In this document: piece after piece, positions 8,821-17,058 of the stretch
Numbering within the stretch: the first letter of the stretch is position 1
How the letters are laid out: every line of letters starts with the position of its first letter
Assembly (NCBI RefSeq): GCF_038003085.1
Contig: NZ_JBBOOM010000001.1
Location: 868,001-932,000 of the forward strand
Length of the DNA: 64,000 nt
Direction of reading: 5' to 3'
DNA from: Psychrobacillus sp. FSL K6-2836
Lineage (GTDB): Bacteria > Bacillota > Bacilli > Bacillales_A > Planococcaceae
Notes under the pieces: generated by a model
Database searches by the model: none
Seen by the model: the letters and a program-made list of their open reading frames with translations, nothing else
What the model was told of the DNA's origin: nothing
Made by a program: the position numbers and the translations under genes

Positions 8821-9404
8821 TATGTTCTAGCACCTTTTACTTTAGCTTCTGGTATTGTTTCTTCTGGTGGAATATCTGCAAATGTTTCATTTTGTTCTTC
8901 TAAATCCCTAGTACGATGTGCTAAACGCGAGGCGGCACTTGAAGCGATGCTTGCTACTAAATCATCTAGAAATGTATGAACAGCTCCACCGACTTTTGTA
9001 TCTAATTTTGAAATAAGTCCAATTTTATTTTTATCTAAATGACCAAATGTAGTTACTGCAATACTTCCGTAAGTAAATACTGCTCCTAGAGCTATCGTTT
9101 CGTCTACCCCAAACAAACCTTCGTCCGCTTCAACTATTTGTTGTAATGGTGCAGATAACATTTTTTTCTCTGCTAACTCGTCAAGTTCGATACCAACTAA
9201 TATCGCATGCTGCATTTCTCTTTTTTTCAATACGCTTTTTACAGATTCTATACAATGCTCTATAGTAAGCCCTTTATTGTAAGGAAACTGCATTTCAAAT
9301 ACGATTTTTGCAATTTCTTCAATAGTAACTCCGCGTCTTTTTAACGCATCCTTTGTAGCCTGCTCCACTTCACGTGAATGAACTCTTGATGTCTGTCTAT
9401 CCAT
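8820..9404 (-). CDS. Phosphatidylglycerophosphatase A-related protein (YutG-like)
   Basis: Member of the PgpA/YutG family. In E. coli PgpA dephosphorylates phosphatidylglycerophosphate; the Bacillus relatives lack clear membrane helices and their activity is less certain. Family landmarks visible: RGVTIEEIAKIV near residue 23, GIELDELAEKK near 70, EADEGLFGVDE near 90, and a C-terminal VHTFLDDLVASI at about 143-155. The protein has 194 residues, slightly longer than B. subtilis YutG owing to a charged tail after residue 165. The start ATG has AAAGGGGAT 8 bases upstream. Transcribed alone. Confidence 0.8.
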   Translation of the reverse strand: MDRQTSRVHSREVEQATKDALKRRGVTIEEIAKIVFEMQFPYNKGLTIEHCIESVKSVLKKREMQHAILVGIELDELAEKKMLSAPLQQIVEADEGLFGVDETIALGAVFTYGSIAVTTFGHLDKNKIGLISKLDTKVGGAVHTFLDDLVASIASSAASRLAHRTRDLEEQNETFADIPPEETIPEAKVKGART

Positions 9405-9504
9405 ATTAGTATCCCCTTTGTTGTTTTAGCATTTGGTTTATTATACCTCTTTGCTAGTATATGATACAATTTCTGTACTACATGAATGACATTAGGAGGA
9501 ACTT

Positions 9505-10227
9505 ATGAACAAAGGTACTATACAGGATATAACGCTTTTTAGCGAGGCTTTACAGGAAGAAATGCAACTACTAATTTACTTGCCACCAAATTATTCTGCT
9601 CTATATAAATATTCGGTTCTAATCGCATCCGATGGAAAAGATTATTTTCAACTGGGTAGAATCTCTCGAGTAGCTGACGATTTATATGAAGAAGAAGCGA
9701 TTGAAAACTTAATCATCGTTGGAGTGCCTTATAAAAACGTAAAAGATCGAAGAGATAAATACCATCCAGATGGTTCTCAGCATGCCGCATATATACGGTT
9801 TTTAGCTCAAGAATTGGTTCCTTATATAGATGAAAACTATCCTACTTATCAGGTTGGTATGGGAAGATCACTTATAGGCGACTCCTTGGCTGCGACCGTT
9901 TCACTTATGACAGCTTTAGCTTATCCAAATACATTTGGAAAAGTAATTATGCACTCCCCACTCGTAAATGAATACGTTCTAGAAAAAGTGAAAAACCACG
10001 AAGACGTTCATGCTTTTTCTCTTTACCATGTGATTGGAAACGAAGAAACAGCAGTTAAAACGGGTGATGGCTTATTAACGGATTTTATCACTCCAAACAG
10101 AGAGTTACACAATTTAATAAAAAATAAAGGGTTTTTGACCTTTTATGACGAATTAAAAGGAAATCATACTTGGAAGCTTTGGCAACCAGATATGAAAAGA
10201 TCACTATTGCAAAATTTTAGCCTATAG
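9505..10227 (+). CDS. yjcH: Alpha/beta-hydrolase esterase, YjcH-like
   Basis: Putative esterase of the Fes/esterase-D group. Residues 20-45 contain the core strand MQLLIYLPPNY, followed by LIASDGKDYF. The expected nucleophile elbow reads GRSLIGDSLAA near residue 135; the usual GxSxGG has Gly changed to Leu-Ile (G-D-S-L), so Ser of GDSLAA is the probable nucleophile. A C-terminal GNHTWKLW supplies the His. Size 240 residues, equal to B. subtilis YjcH, and it is followed by yjcG and yjcF as in B. subtilis, which supports the name. The ATG has TAGGAGGAA 7 bases upstream. Substrate unknown. Confidence 0.8.
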   Translation: MNKGTIQDITLFSEALQEEMQLLIYLPPNYSALYKYSVLIASDGKDYFQLGRISRVADDLYEEEAIENLIIVGVPYKNVKDRRDKYHPDGSQHAAYIRFLAQELVPYIDENYPTYQVGMGRSLIGDSLAATVSLMTALAYPNTFGKVIMHSPLVNEYVLEKVKNHEDVHAFSLYHVIGNEETAVKTGDGLLTDFITPNRELHNLIKNKGFLTFYDELKGNHTWKLWQPDMKRSLLQNFSL

Positions 10228-10285
10228 AGAAATATTTGTTATAATAGTAATGTGATTTGTATAAAAATTCGAGGAGGTTATGAAA

Positions 10286-10801
10286 ATGAAATACGGAATT
10301 GTTGCTTTTCCATCTAAAAAGGTACAGGACTTTGCCAACTCCTATAGAAAGCGTTATGACCCTCACTATGCTTTAATTACTCCACATATGACAGTTAAAG
10401 GAGTATTTGAAGCGGACGAAAATGAGATTAAAACAATTGCTGAAAAAGTTAACGAAGTAGTTAAGAATCATAAGCCGTTTACTTTAAAAACAGCAAAGGT
10501 TAGTTCATTTGCCCCTGTTACTAATGCGATATATTTTAATGTGCAACCAACAGCTGAGCTAGTTAAACTGCATGAGGATTTAAATGCTATTCAATATAAT
10601 GATGAGGAAAGTTATTCTTTTGTTCCTCATATTACTATCGCTCAAAAGATGAGTGCAAGTGAACATGACGATGTTCTTCCTCAACTAAAAATGATTGGTG
10701 CAGAGTTTGAAGAAGAAATTGATCGTCTTCATCTTTTATACCAACTAGAAGATGGATCATGGACTGTTTACGAAACATTTAGATTGTCTGGAGCTGAGTA
10801 A
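10286..10801 (+). CDS. yjcG: 2H phosphoesterase / 2'-5' RNA ligase-like protein YjcG
   Basis: Two-histidine phosphoesterase family member; relatives act on cyclic phosphates or 2'-5' linkages in RNA. Both signature motifs are present: PHMTVKGVF near residue 34 and PHITIAQKM near 117. Two in-frame ATGs (10280 and 10286) follow the Shine-Dalgarno GAGGAGG; the first is only 2 bases away, so the second (MKYGIVAFPSKK) is taken as the start, also matching B. subtilis YjcG. Length 171 residues, the same as the B. subtilis protein. Its stop is 3 bases before yjcF, so the pair is cotranscribed; true cellular substrate not established. Confidence 0.87.
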   Translation: MKYGIVAFPSKKVQDFANSYRKRYDPHYALITPHMTVKGVFEADENEIKTIAEKVNEVVKNHKPFTLKTAKVSSFAPVTNAIYFNVQPTAELVKLHEDLNAIQYNDEESYSFVPHITIAQKMSASEHDDVLPQLKMIGAEFEEEIDRLHLLYQLEDGSWTVYETFRLSGAE

Positions 10802-10804
10802 GTA

Positions 10805-11233
10805 TTGGTGTACGCAAAGAAAGTTGAAATTGAAAAAGAATATGAAGATGCAATTAAAATTAGAAGAAAAGTCTTCGTAGAGGAACAGGATGTCCCACTT
10901 CACCTTGAACTCGATGAGTATGATGCGGATGCCGTGCATTTTGTAGCATACGATGGAGACACACCTTTTGGTGCCGGCCGAATAAGAGTAATTGAGCCAG
11001 GCATAGGAAAAGTAGAACGCGTTTGTATTCTTCCAGATTATCGTGGAAAGAATTTGGGAAATCTCATGATGCAATGCATGGAGGACTACTCGACTTCAGC
11101 AGGAATTACCAAGTTAAAACTAAATGCACAAAGTCACGCTATTCTTTTTTATGAAAAAAGAAATTATACAATAAGCTCTCCTGAGTTTTTAGAGGCGGGA
11201 ATTCCTCACCGAGCAATGGAGAAACAAATTTAA
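10805..11233 (+). CDS. yjcF: GNAT N-acetyltransferase YjcF
   Basis: Acetyl-CoA-dependent N-acyltransferase of the GNAT fold (142 residues). Motif A, the CoA pyrophosphate loop, is VCILPDYRGKNLGNLMM near residue 75-92. Motif B is KLNAQSHAILFYEKRNY. The N-terminal RRKVFVEEQDVP is typical of the ElaA/YjcF subgroup. The start is uncertain: TTG at 10805 or GTG at 10808, with the weak purine tract GGAGCTGAG at the end of yjcG serving either. It lies 3 bases after yjcG and is last in the group, followed by a terminator. Acceptor substrate unknown. Confidence 0.85.
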   Translation: MVYAKKVEIEKEYEDAIKIRRKVFVEEQDVPLHLELDEYDADAVHFVAYDGDTPFGAGRIRVIEPGIGKVERVCILPDYRGKNLGNLMMQCMEDYSTSAGITKLKLNAQSHAILFYEKRNYTISSPEFLEAGIPHRAMEKQI

Positions 11234-11251
11234 TATAGTAAACTTTTATGG

Positions 11252-11285
11252 AGGGTGATGGCTTACGTCATACCCTCCTTTTGCT
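11252..11285 (+). terminator. Rho-independent terminator of yjcG-yjcF
   Basis: Stem GGAGGGTGATG / CATACCCTCC (one mismatch), loop GCTTACGT, then TTTT on the plus strand, 18 bases after the yjcF stop. Confidence 0.82.
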
Positions 11286-11783
11286 ATTGAAAAAACAACT
11301 AAAGCAAAAGGATTTTATTGATAATGCACTTTCTATCCTGTTGTACAATATCGCATGTTATGTACATACTTAAAATAGTAATTAGAGTAATATTTATAAG
11401 AAGATACGATTTTTTTCATTACTTTGCAATTGTGTCATTCTTCACTTCAATAACATATACATACTAAGAACGAATGTAATTCGAATACTTGTAGAGTTTT
11501 TATATAGGTCCTGGAACCACACTGTACTTGTTAATAATTACTGTTTATTTTTTTGCAGTTACTCTAATAAAAGTAGAATAATTCAGACAATATATGTTTC
11601 CATATTAAATTCATCTTACCATTCCAAACTTTTTTGATCTTCTAGTTGGCGATAAGATTTTTTTAAATGGATTATTTTTGTTTTTACCAAAGAGAAATTA
11701 GATTTATATAGTAAAGTAGGAAATCTCCATTTTTTTTGGAAAGTTCCTACTAACCTTTAACCTTTTCATAAATAATATTTTTC
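11286..11783. other. AT-rich intergenic stretch without a gene
   Basis: About 500 very AT-rich bases with frequent stops in all frames. The only structure seen is a weak minus-strand hairpin near 11716-11752 (GTAGGAA...TTTCCTAC), which could terminate the transporter gene. No promoter or repeat related to the two families was recognised here. Confidence 0.5.
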
Positions 11784-13142
11784 TTAGTTATTAAAAACTA
11801 TTTGCACCCAAAAATATAAGAGTGTTAGCGTTACAATCGTTGTTATCGGAATAACTTTTATCGTGATGCTTAAATAGTCTTTCCACGTAATTTTAATTTT
11901 ATTTTTTCTTAAAATATCCATCCAAATAAGGGACGCTAGTGTTCCAATTGGCAATAAAAGAGATCCCATGTCACTTCCAATGATATTGGCAAGATAGATT
12001 GTTTTTAATGTAACTGGGTCTAAGCCCATCTCTGTTAATGTTATCGTCCCAATCATTAATGCAGGGTGATTGTTAAAAAGGTTAGAGAGTACGGACACTA
12101 ATCCCCCCATGATGAAACTTGCTTGAAATAAACCTTGCTGAACTATCGGTTCACACCACTGGACTAATAATGCAGTTAGTCCGATATTGTGCAGTCCATA
12201 AATTATTACATACATAGAAAATGCAAATATTAGAATATGCCATGGCGTCTTTTTCAGTATATCTACTGGATTAGATTTTAAATAGTAGCCTCTCCAAATC
12301 AAAAGAATGAGTGAACTAATTACTGCTACGATTTCAATAGGAATATTTACATAAGAAGCGACAAATAACATGCCTCGTACAATTAAAACAAAGAATAGGA
12401 CCTTTAACATAAATTTAGTACGCTTTTGTTTTGTTTCTAAGGAAATACTTGCTTTCAGTGGATGGAAGTTTTTAGTGAAAAATGATTCTTCAATATTAAT
12501 GAGAGATGTTGGTAAAGTTACTGGCAGCTTTTTTTTCACAATGACGAACATCAAATATGACATAAACAATAACCCTAAAGTTGCTGGGACAAACATCATT
12601 AACGTATGCATCCATAAAGACATATCAACAATTTTTAAAGCTATTAGATTAACTAAATTACTTACTCCTATAGGGGCGCTGGAGGCAGTTGCAATTAATG
12701 CTCCACTGATTAAATAGGGGATTTGTTGAGGAGATTTTAGTCGCATGTTCTTAAGTAGTAGTATTAAAATAGGGGTTGTTATTAAAATACTACCGTCATT
12801 ATTAAACAATAGTGTCATCCCAAAACATAATAACTGAATATACCAATACAATCGATAACCCGACCCTTTTGATAAACTTACAATTCGAGTAGCTGCCCAG
12901 TTGAAAAAACCGAAGCTTTCTAATATGACAGCCATGACAACTGTCGATATTATAGTAATGGACGCCCCTCCAATTTTATTGATAATATCTAAAATATCAT
13001 CTAATGATACAATTCCTGCTAGTATTAATATTACGGCACCAATTGTTGCTGGCCAAGCTTCATTTACTTCTCTAGGTCTTACAAAAATTACTAACATAGT
13101 AGCTAGGAACACCAAAATGGTGATTCCAATTTGCCAACTCAT
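11784..13142 (-). CDS. ArsB/NhaD-type ion transporter
   Basis: Polytopic membrane protein of 452 residues with about 11-12 hydrophobic segments, of the ion transporter (IT) superfamily that includes ArsB arsenite pumps, NhaD antiporters and dicarboxylate carriers. Recognisable family features are the N-terminal pattern PREVNEAWPATIGAVILI and the re-entrant-loop-like LLFNNDGSILITTPI (about residues 110-125), mirrored in the second half by LFNNHPALMIGT and NIIGSDMGSLLLPIGTLASLIW. The two halves look like the inverted repeat of this fold. No arsR, arsC or arsD is nearby, so arsenite export should not be assumed. The start ATG is about 13 bases after AAGGAGAGG, rather distant. Confidence 0.78.
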   Translation of the reverse strand: MSWQIGITILVFLATMLVIFVRPREVNEAWPATIGAVILILAGIVSLDDILDIINKIGGASITIISTVVMAVILESFGFFNWAATRIVSLSKGSGYRLYWYIQLLCFGMTLLFNNDGSILITTPILILLLKNMRLKSPQQIPYLISGALIATASSAPIGVSNLVNLIALKIVDMSLWMHTLMMFVPATLGLLFMSYLMFVIVKKKLPVTLPTSLINIEESFFTKNFHPLKASISLETKQKRTKFMLKVLFFVLIVRGMLFVASYVNIPIEIVAVISSLILLIWRGYYLKSNPVDILKKTPWHILIFAFSMYVIIYGLHNIGLTALLVQWCEPIVQQGLFQASFIMGGLVSVLSNLFNNHPALMIGTITLTEMGLDPVTLKTIYLANIIGSDMGSLLLPIGTLASLIWMDILRKNKIKITWKDYLSITIKVIPITTIVTLTLLYFWVQIVFNN

Positions 13143-13290
13143 ACATATACCATTTCCTCTCCTTGTTGAGATTGTCCGCTTCTTTATATGTATATTCTCT
13201 TTCTACAAAGAGACAGGAGGTGTATGTCCATATTCCAATATAAATAATTCACTATTCCTAAAGAAAAAACTTTATGTATATCCAACTTCA

Positions 13291-13325
13291 AGAAGCATGA
13301 AACATTTCATGCTTCTAATTTTTGT
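13291..13325 (+). terminator. Strong hairpin with T-rich 3' flank, no upstream gene on this strand
   Basis: A perfect 12-bp stem AGAAGCATGAAA/TTTCATGCTTCT with a 2-base loop, followed on the plus strand by AATTTTTG. It sits between two minus-strand genes (the transporter and the third CotB-like gene), so its orientation is odd. It may still stop transcription leaving the cotB-like operon despite the poor T tract on that strand. Confidence 0.4.
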
Positions 13326-13375
13326 TTATTTTTTTCTCGATGAAAGGCTTACTCATGACCTTATCCATATCTTTC

Positions 13376-14050
13376 TTATACTTCATGGATTGTTTTTATA
13401 TGTTCGATATTTAAATAATCCTTAGCTGCTCTTGCTTTCTCCATCTCAACAACTTGTTCCTCTACATTTTTTATTTTTCCTATATGACTCTTACTTCCAC
13501 CAATATTGAACACAATTATTTTATCTTTAAACTTTTCTATTTGAGATTTAAAGGTATTAACCAGGGGTTCATTAAGTAAAGGTTTGGAGTAGTTGTTATT
13601 AAACCCGTAGGGACCTTCATTAGAAATATAAGGAATTAGCCACTTTAAGTGTTTTGTTGATATATACATAGTTTTATAGATGGGTGAATAAAACTCAAAG
13701 TAGTCATCCATTATCTGAGTAATACAACCATGTAGAGGCTGATCATCTGTTAAATAAATTTCAGAATTCTTACCCTTTGCTTGGTGAAGTGTTAATAGCA
13801 AGGTTAAATTCTCGCTATTTTCTCCAGTTTGCATACTATATGACTCCGTAGGGGAAATCGTATCAAATTCATTTTTTGGGATAGAACAGAAGCTATGGAT
13901 ATGATTGAAAGGAATGTACATATAATCTGTTCCGTTAAAAATAACCATTAAGTCCGTTCCCAGATCAATTAGAGTACCCTTGATTATCTTTTTTCCTGAA
14001 ACCTCAATTTGGACAAACTCCTTGATTAGACTTTGAATAATTTTATTCAA
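13376..14050 (-). CDS. CotB-like spore coat protein, third in the operon
   Basis: Divergent relative of CotB, 224 residues. It keeps the beta-rich repeated module seen in the two genes upstream: a segment of the type 'VxGTLIDLGTDLMVIFNGTDYMYIP' followed by 'HIHSF', then a second copy (LHGCITQIMDDYFEFYSP...HLKWL). The GGPES tetrad of classical CotB is lost. The frame is open upstream to an ATG at 14071, but the Shine-Dalgarno AAAGGAG lies between, 8 bases before an in-frame TTG; translation from TTG at 14050 is therefore preferred. It lies 36 bases after the preceding gene and is probably cotranscribed late in sporulation. Function beyond coat structure is inference. Confidence 0.68.
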   Translation of the reverse strand: MNKIIQSLIKEFVQIEVSGKKIIKGTLIDLGTDLMVIFNGTDYMYIPFNHIHSFCSIPKNEFDTISPTESYSMQTGENSENLTLLLTLHQAKGKNSEIYLTDDQPLHGCITQIMDDYFEFYSPIYKTMYISTKHLKWLIPYISNEGPYGFNNNYSKPLLNEPLVNTFKSQIEKFKDKIIVFNIGGSKSHIGKIKNVEEQVVEMEKARAAKDYLNIEHIKTIHEV

Positions 14051-14086
14051 GGTCGCAACTCCTTTTAGCATTTATTCGTCCTCGAA

Positions 14087-15802
14087 CTAATACTGCCTTA
14101 ATTTTCGGTACATTGTTGTTGCATGCCTCATTAACGAAATATACTGTATTTTTAATCCAGCTGTCTCTTGCTTTGAATCATAAACTGAATAACCACTAAT
14201 CATTTCATCTCTTCTAATTTTATCTGTACCAATCTCACTGCCTTGAATTCTTGGGTGAAAGTAAGATTTGTTATCTGTTTGTTTAAAATTTATCGTATTT
14301 GAAATTTGAGCTGCAGCGTAATTCATCAAAGCAAAGTATTGCTGCTCCAACATTTCATTTATTTCTTTTCTACTCAGAACATTTGCATTTAATACTGTTT
14401 TTTTTTTTTCTGATGTCTCCGATATTTTTTCTAAGCCACCCTGTTTGTCCTGGCGATCAGAATTTTCATTTGGTTGATTTGAAGGAGATGTTTGTTTATT
14501 TATCTCCGTGTTCCGACTAGTCATCATTGTATCTTCCATTGGTGTTGCTAGTTTCCTTTTAGAATCGGCTTTCTTTGGTAATGCAACTGTAGATTGATCG
14601 TTGTTCATAGTACTCCAAGCCGTTAAAAGTTTATCTTTTCCCTTCAACTTCAAACTATTTTGGAGAAGGTTAAGCTGTTCATCGGAAAGCATATTATCTT
14701 GTTCTTCTATTACCCGATCTTCTAATTGAGGTGAAATCGCATTTTCATCTAATGTATCTCTATTCAACAGTTCCGTTTCTTCTGTAGGAACACCCTCACC
14801 TATTGGAGATAATTCCTCTTCACTAACTAAATTATTGGCACCCGCTTCTGCTAGATCCAAGCTTTTACTTTCTAGCTTCTCTTCTAATTTAAGAGAAAAT
14901 ACGTTTTCTTCTAATGTATCCGTATTTATCGGTTCCGCTACTTCATTCGGAATACTAACGTCTATTTTAGCTACTTCCTGATCACTAACTAAAATACCGG
15001 CTTTCTCTGCTGTTAAATCTAAGCTTTTACTTTCTAGCGTCTCTTCCAATTGAGAAGAAAATGCGTTTTCTTCTAATGCATTCGTATTTATAGGTTCAGA
15101 TACTTCCTTAGAAATACCAATATCTATTGCCACTATTTCTTGGTCACTAACTAAATTATCGGCTTTCTCTGTTAATAGAGGAAAAACTGCATTTTGACCT
15201 ACTTTTACCTTATTTTTAGAATCTGTCACGTCTGCAATAATTTCAATATCCTCTAGTGTAATCCTGTCCTGTTCTACAATCAGGTTATCATCTTTAACTT
15301 CGAAAGATCCTTTGCTAATACCCATCCTATATAATTTTTGGATAGTAAGTTGTTCCTTCTTATTTAAAAAGTAGTGGTCACTTTTAGATATTTTGCTAGA
15401 AATATCTGTAATATGTGAAATAGGTATATAAAGTAAATCTTTGTTATTGATTAGAATAATATGATCCTCGAAGATACTGCTTAATATACCAAAAAGAGTA
15501 GGATTACTAAAATTATTTAACGTAACCCAGTGGTATCTTAATGCAATTAACACATCCATCAAATCATTTCTAACAAGATGCGGACTGGATTCCTTTGCTA
15601 TACTTTGATCTTTAGCACTCTTAGAAAGTGCTTGGATTTGGTGAATTGCGAAATAGACAATTTTTTGATTCACCTCTAAAACAATATGATTTTTTTGAAC
15701 GTCTAATAAAATTCCTTCTACAAAATGATTTTTTGTTAAATATAATCCTATATTCCTATTTTCATTAGCATATAATACTTTTTCGAAGTTTTTTTTCTGC
15801 AT
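14087..15802 (-). CDS. Large CotB-like spore coat protein with internal acidic repeats
   Basis: 571 residues. The N-terminal ~170 residues contain two CotB-type modules (VEGILLDVQKNHIVLEVNQKI...HQIQAL and LFGILSSIFEDHIILINN...HITDIS). The middle (about residues 200-370) holds three imperfect copies of a ~54-residue acidic repeat with landmarks NLVSDQE, SEPIN/AEPIN, ENAFS and LESKSLDL. A polar region and a C-terminal segment with several Tyr follow (SYFHPRIQG, YSVYDSKQ, MYRKLRQY). The start ATG at 15802 is used because GGGAGG lies just upstream; the longer frame starts at a TTG with no ribosome site. A short hairpin overlaps that site. Second gene of a three-gene cotB-like operon; the repeats suggest a scaffold or cross-linking role, which is inference. 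Confidence 0.75.
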   Translation of the reverse strand: MQKKNFEKVLYANENRNIGLYLTKNHFVEGILLDVQKNHIVLEVNQKIVYFAIHQIQALSKSAKDQSIAKESSPHLVRNDLMDVLIALRYHWVTLNNFSNPTLFGILSSIFEDHIILINNKDLLYIPISHITDISSKISKSDHYFLNKKEQLTIQKLYRMGISKGSFEVKDDNLIVEQDRITLEDIEIIADVTDSKNKVKVGQNAVFPLLTEKADNLVSDQEIVAIDIGISKEVSEPINTNALEENAFSSQLEETLESKSLDLTAEKAGILVSDQEVAKIDVSIPNEVAEPINTDTLEENVFSLKLEEKLESKSLDLAEAGANNLVSEEELSPIGEGVPTEETELLNRDTLDENAISPQLEDRVIEEQDNMLSDEQLNLLQNSLKLKGKDKLLTAWSTMNNDQSTVALPKKADSKRKLATPMEDTMMTSRNTEINKQTSPSNQPNENSDRQDKQGGLEKISETSEKKKTVLNANVLSRKEINEMLEQQYFALMNYAAAQISNTINFKQTDNKSYFHPRIQGSEIGTDKIRRDEMISGYSVYDSKQETAGLKIQYISLMRHATTMYRKLRQY

Positions 15803-15804
15803 TT

Positions 15805-15817
15805 GGAGGGCGCCTCC
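15805..15817 (-). promoter_or_regulatory. Hairpin masking the Shine-Dalgarno of the large CotB-like gene
   Basis: On the minus strand GGAGG, the ribosome-binding core, is followed after a 3-base loop CGC by its exact complement CCTCC, which ends 2 bases before the ATG. The stem would hide the ribosome site, so translation may be reduced or coupled to passing ribosomes. Confidence 0.5.
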
Positions 15818-15827
15818 CTTATAGAAT

Positions 15828-15859
15828 ATTCGTCGCTTCAAGTAAAAAAAGCGACGAAT
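15828..15859. repeat. Perfect inverted repeat between the first and second CotB-like genes
   Basis: 11-bp arms ATTCGTCGCTT/AAGCGACGAAT separated by 10 bases that include A7 on the plus strand (T7 on the minus strand). Read on the minus strand, the first arm followed by the T run looks like half a terminator. It could be an attenuator that lowers expression of the downstream genes. Confidence 0.55.
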
Positions 15860-15883
15860 GCATCCTCTATTTATTTACCAGCT

Positions 15884-16387
15884 TTACTTTTCTTTTTCTT
15901 GATTATTTGAATCATCTTTATTTTCTTCTTTGTCATTATTACCTTTATCTTCTTTAGTTTTTTCGATCTTTACCCCATAGCTGATATTACGGATATGGAA
16001 TAAAGCAACGCGAATTATTTCTTCGTTCGCCACAATGGTTACAAAATCATCTGTAACTACGTCCATTACACCTTCAAGTGTCTCTGGTCCACCGCGGTTA
16101 ATCTTTACCCACTGTAGTGTTAGACAATCCAAAACACCTCTAAAATCATCTGCTTGTATATACTTAAAATCCTTAGGTATTTCAAGATTGAATTCTACTT
16201 GGTTTTTTGAATTATAAGTCATACTTTTAATATGCTGTGTATTATAATAAATAATGCCATCGTCTTCTGTTAGTAGAGTAAAGTGATCATCCGCTGCTGA
16301 TAAGAGAACACCAACCCGCGATTCTGGACCGCCTCTATCTACTTTAATTACTTTGTCTACTAGAGAAAGTATCATTTTTTTATTCAT
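15884..16387 (-). CDS. cotB: Outer spore coat protein CotB-like
   Basis: 167 residues and the clearest CotB relative here. Two copies of the signature segment are seen: KVDRGGPESRVGVLL near residue 12 and KINRGGPETLEGVMD near 87, each followed by a 'xIIYY/IRVxxxHIxxISY' strand. The C-terminus is charged (KEDKGNNDKEENKDD), where B. subtilis CotB carries its Ser/Lys-rich tail; here the tail is short and serine-poor. The start at 16387 is chosen from AAGGAGG 8 bases upstream; the longer frame to 16441 has no ribosome site. First gene of the cotB-like operon and divergent from the CotG-like gene, as cotB and cotG neighbour one another in B. subtilis. Confidence 0.85.
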   Translation of the reverse strand: MNKKMILSLVDKVIKVDRGGPESRVGVLLSAADDHFTLLTEDDGIIYYNTQHIKSMTYNSKNQVEFNLEIPKDFKYIQADDFRGVLDCLTLQWVKINRGGPETLEGVMDVVTDDFVTIVANEEIIRVALFHIRNISYGVKIEKTKEDKGNNDKEENKDDSNNQEKEK

Positions 16388-16505
16388 CTTTCTAACCTCC
16401 TTTTTTAGTATCCTAGTATCTATATGTATTTTGGGGTGCATGAGTATTGGTTAAACGCCCATTTACGAATAATTATACAAGCACTCAATATAATTTGGTT
16501 CCCGA

Positions 16506-16532
16506 ACAAATTTGCTCTTCCCTACATACTCT
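16506..16532 (+). promoter_or_regulatory. Possible sigma-K promoter for the CotG-like gene
   Basis: AAC at the -35 position, a 17-base spacer, then CATACTCT, fitting the sigma-K pattern (AC; CATAnnnT). It lies 40 bases before the CotG-like start. The motif is short, so chance occurrence is possible. Confidence 0.4.
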
Positions 16533-16571
16533 GTATTAGTAACATTAAATAATAGAAAGTAGTGAGTAAAT

Positions 16572-16985
16572 TTGAAAGACCATAAAAAGAAAAAAATGCC
16601 TCATCATAAATCGGAAGATACATCAAAAGAACTTACCGATACTAATGGAAGCGAAGCTGTAGAGGAAACCGTAGAAGAAAAGGTAGAACAAAGCGAAGGT
16701 TCCAAGAACAAAAAAGAAAAGGACCATAAAAAAGAAAAAGATACTACAGAAGATAAGGAAAAAAAGGAGAAAAAGGGCTCTAGGGATTCTGAGAAAAAAG
16801 AAGATAGTAATACTAATAAAAAAGAAAAAAAGGAAAAAAAAGAGTCCTCTGATTCTGATAAAAATGAGGAAGATAGGAAAGATAAAAAGGAAAAACAGGA
16901 GAAAGCAGATTCCAAAGAATCAAATAAAAAAGAGTCTGATCATAAGAAAGACTCTAGTGATAAGAAAAAAGGACATAAGAAATAG
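16572..16985 (+). CDS. CotG-like highly charged Lys/Glu/Ser-rich coat protein
   Basis: 137 residues composed almost entirely of Lys, Glu, Asp, Ser, Asn and Thr. Imperfect repeats of the KKEKKEKKESSDSDK, KKDKKEKQEK and KKESDHKKDSSDKKK type fill residues 45-137. There is no hydrophobic core, signal peptide or Cys. Placement divergent from a CotB gene and the modular charged composition match the CotG-like proteins described next to cotB in Bacillus species. CotG is phosphorylated on Ser by the CotH kinase there, and the many SxSDK/SSD sites here would suit that, but no cotH is in the window. Start: TTG at 16572 with weak GTGAG upstream, so expression level or exact start is uncertain. Low complexity makes homology weak evidence. 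Confidence 0.6.
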   Translation: MKDHKKKKMPHHKSEDTSKELTDTNGSEAVEETVEEKVEQSEGSKNKKEKDHKKEKDTTEDKEKKEKKGSRDSEKKEDSNTNKKEKKEKKESSDSDKNEEDRKDKKEKQEKADSKESNKKESDHKKDSSDKKKGHKK

Positions 16986-17058
16986 TTGGTTTTTATTTGC
17001 CAAAATAGATTGCACTTTGGACATTTGACATCCATCCTTAAATGGTTAATGATATTCT

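Noticed and set aside
12901-13425. 174-codon plus-strand frame opposite the ArsB/NhaD-type gene
   Set aside because: Shadow of a membrane protein gene; extends into non-coding sequence with no ribosome site.
16604-16915. 103-codon Ser/Phe-rich minus-strand frame
   Set aside because: Antisense image of the Lys/Glu-rich CotG-like gene; purine-rich codons read backwards give Ser/Phe/Leu.
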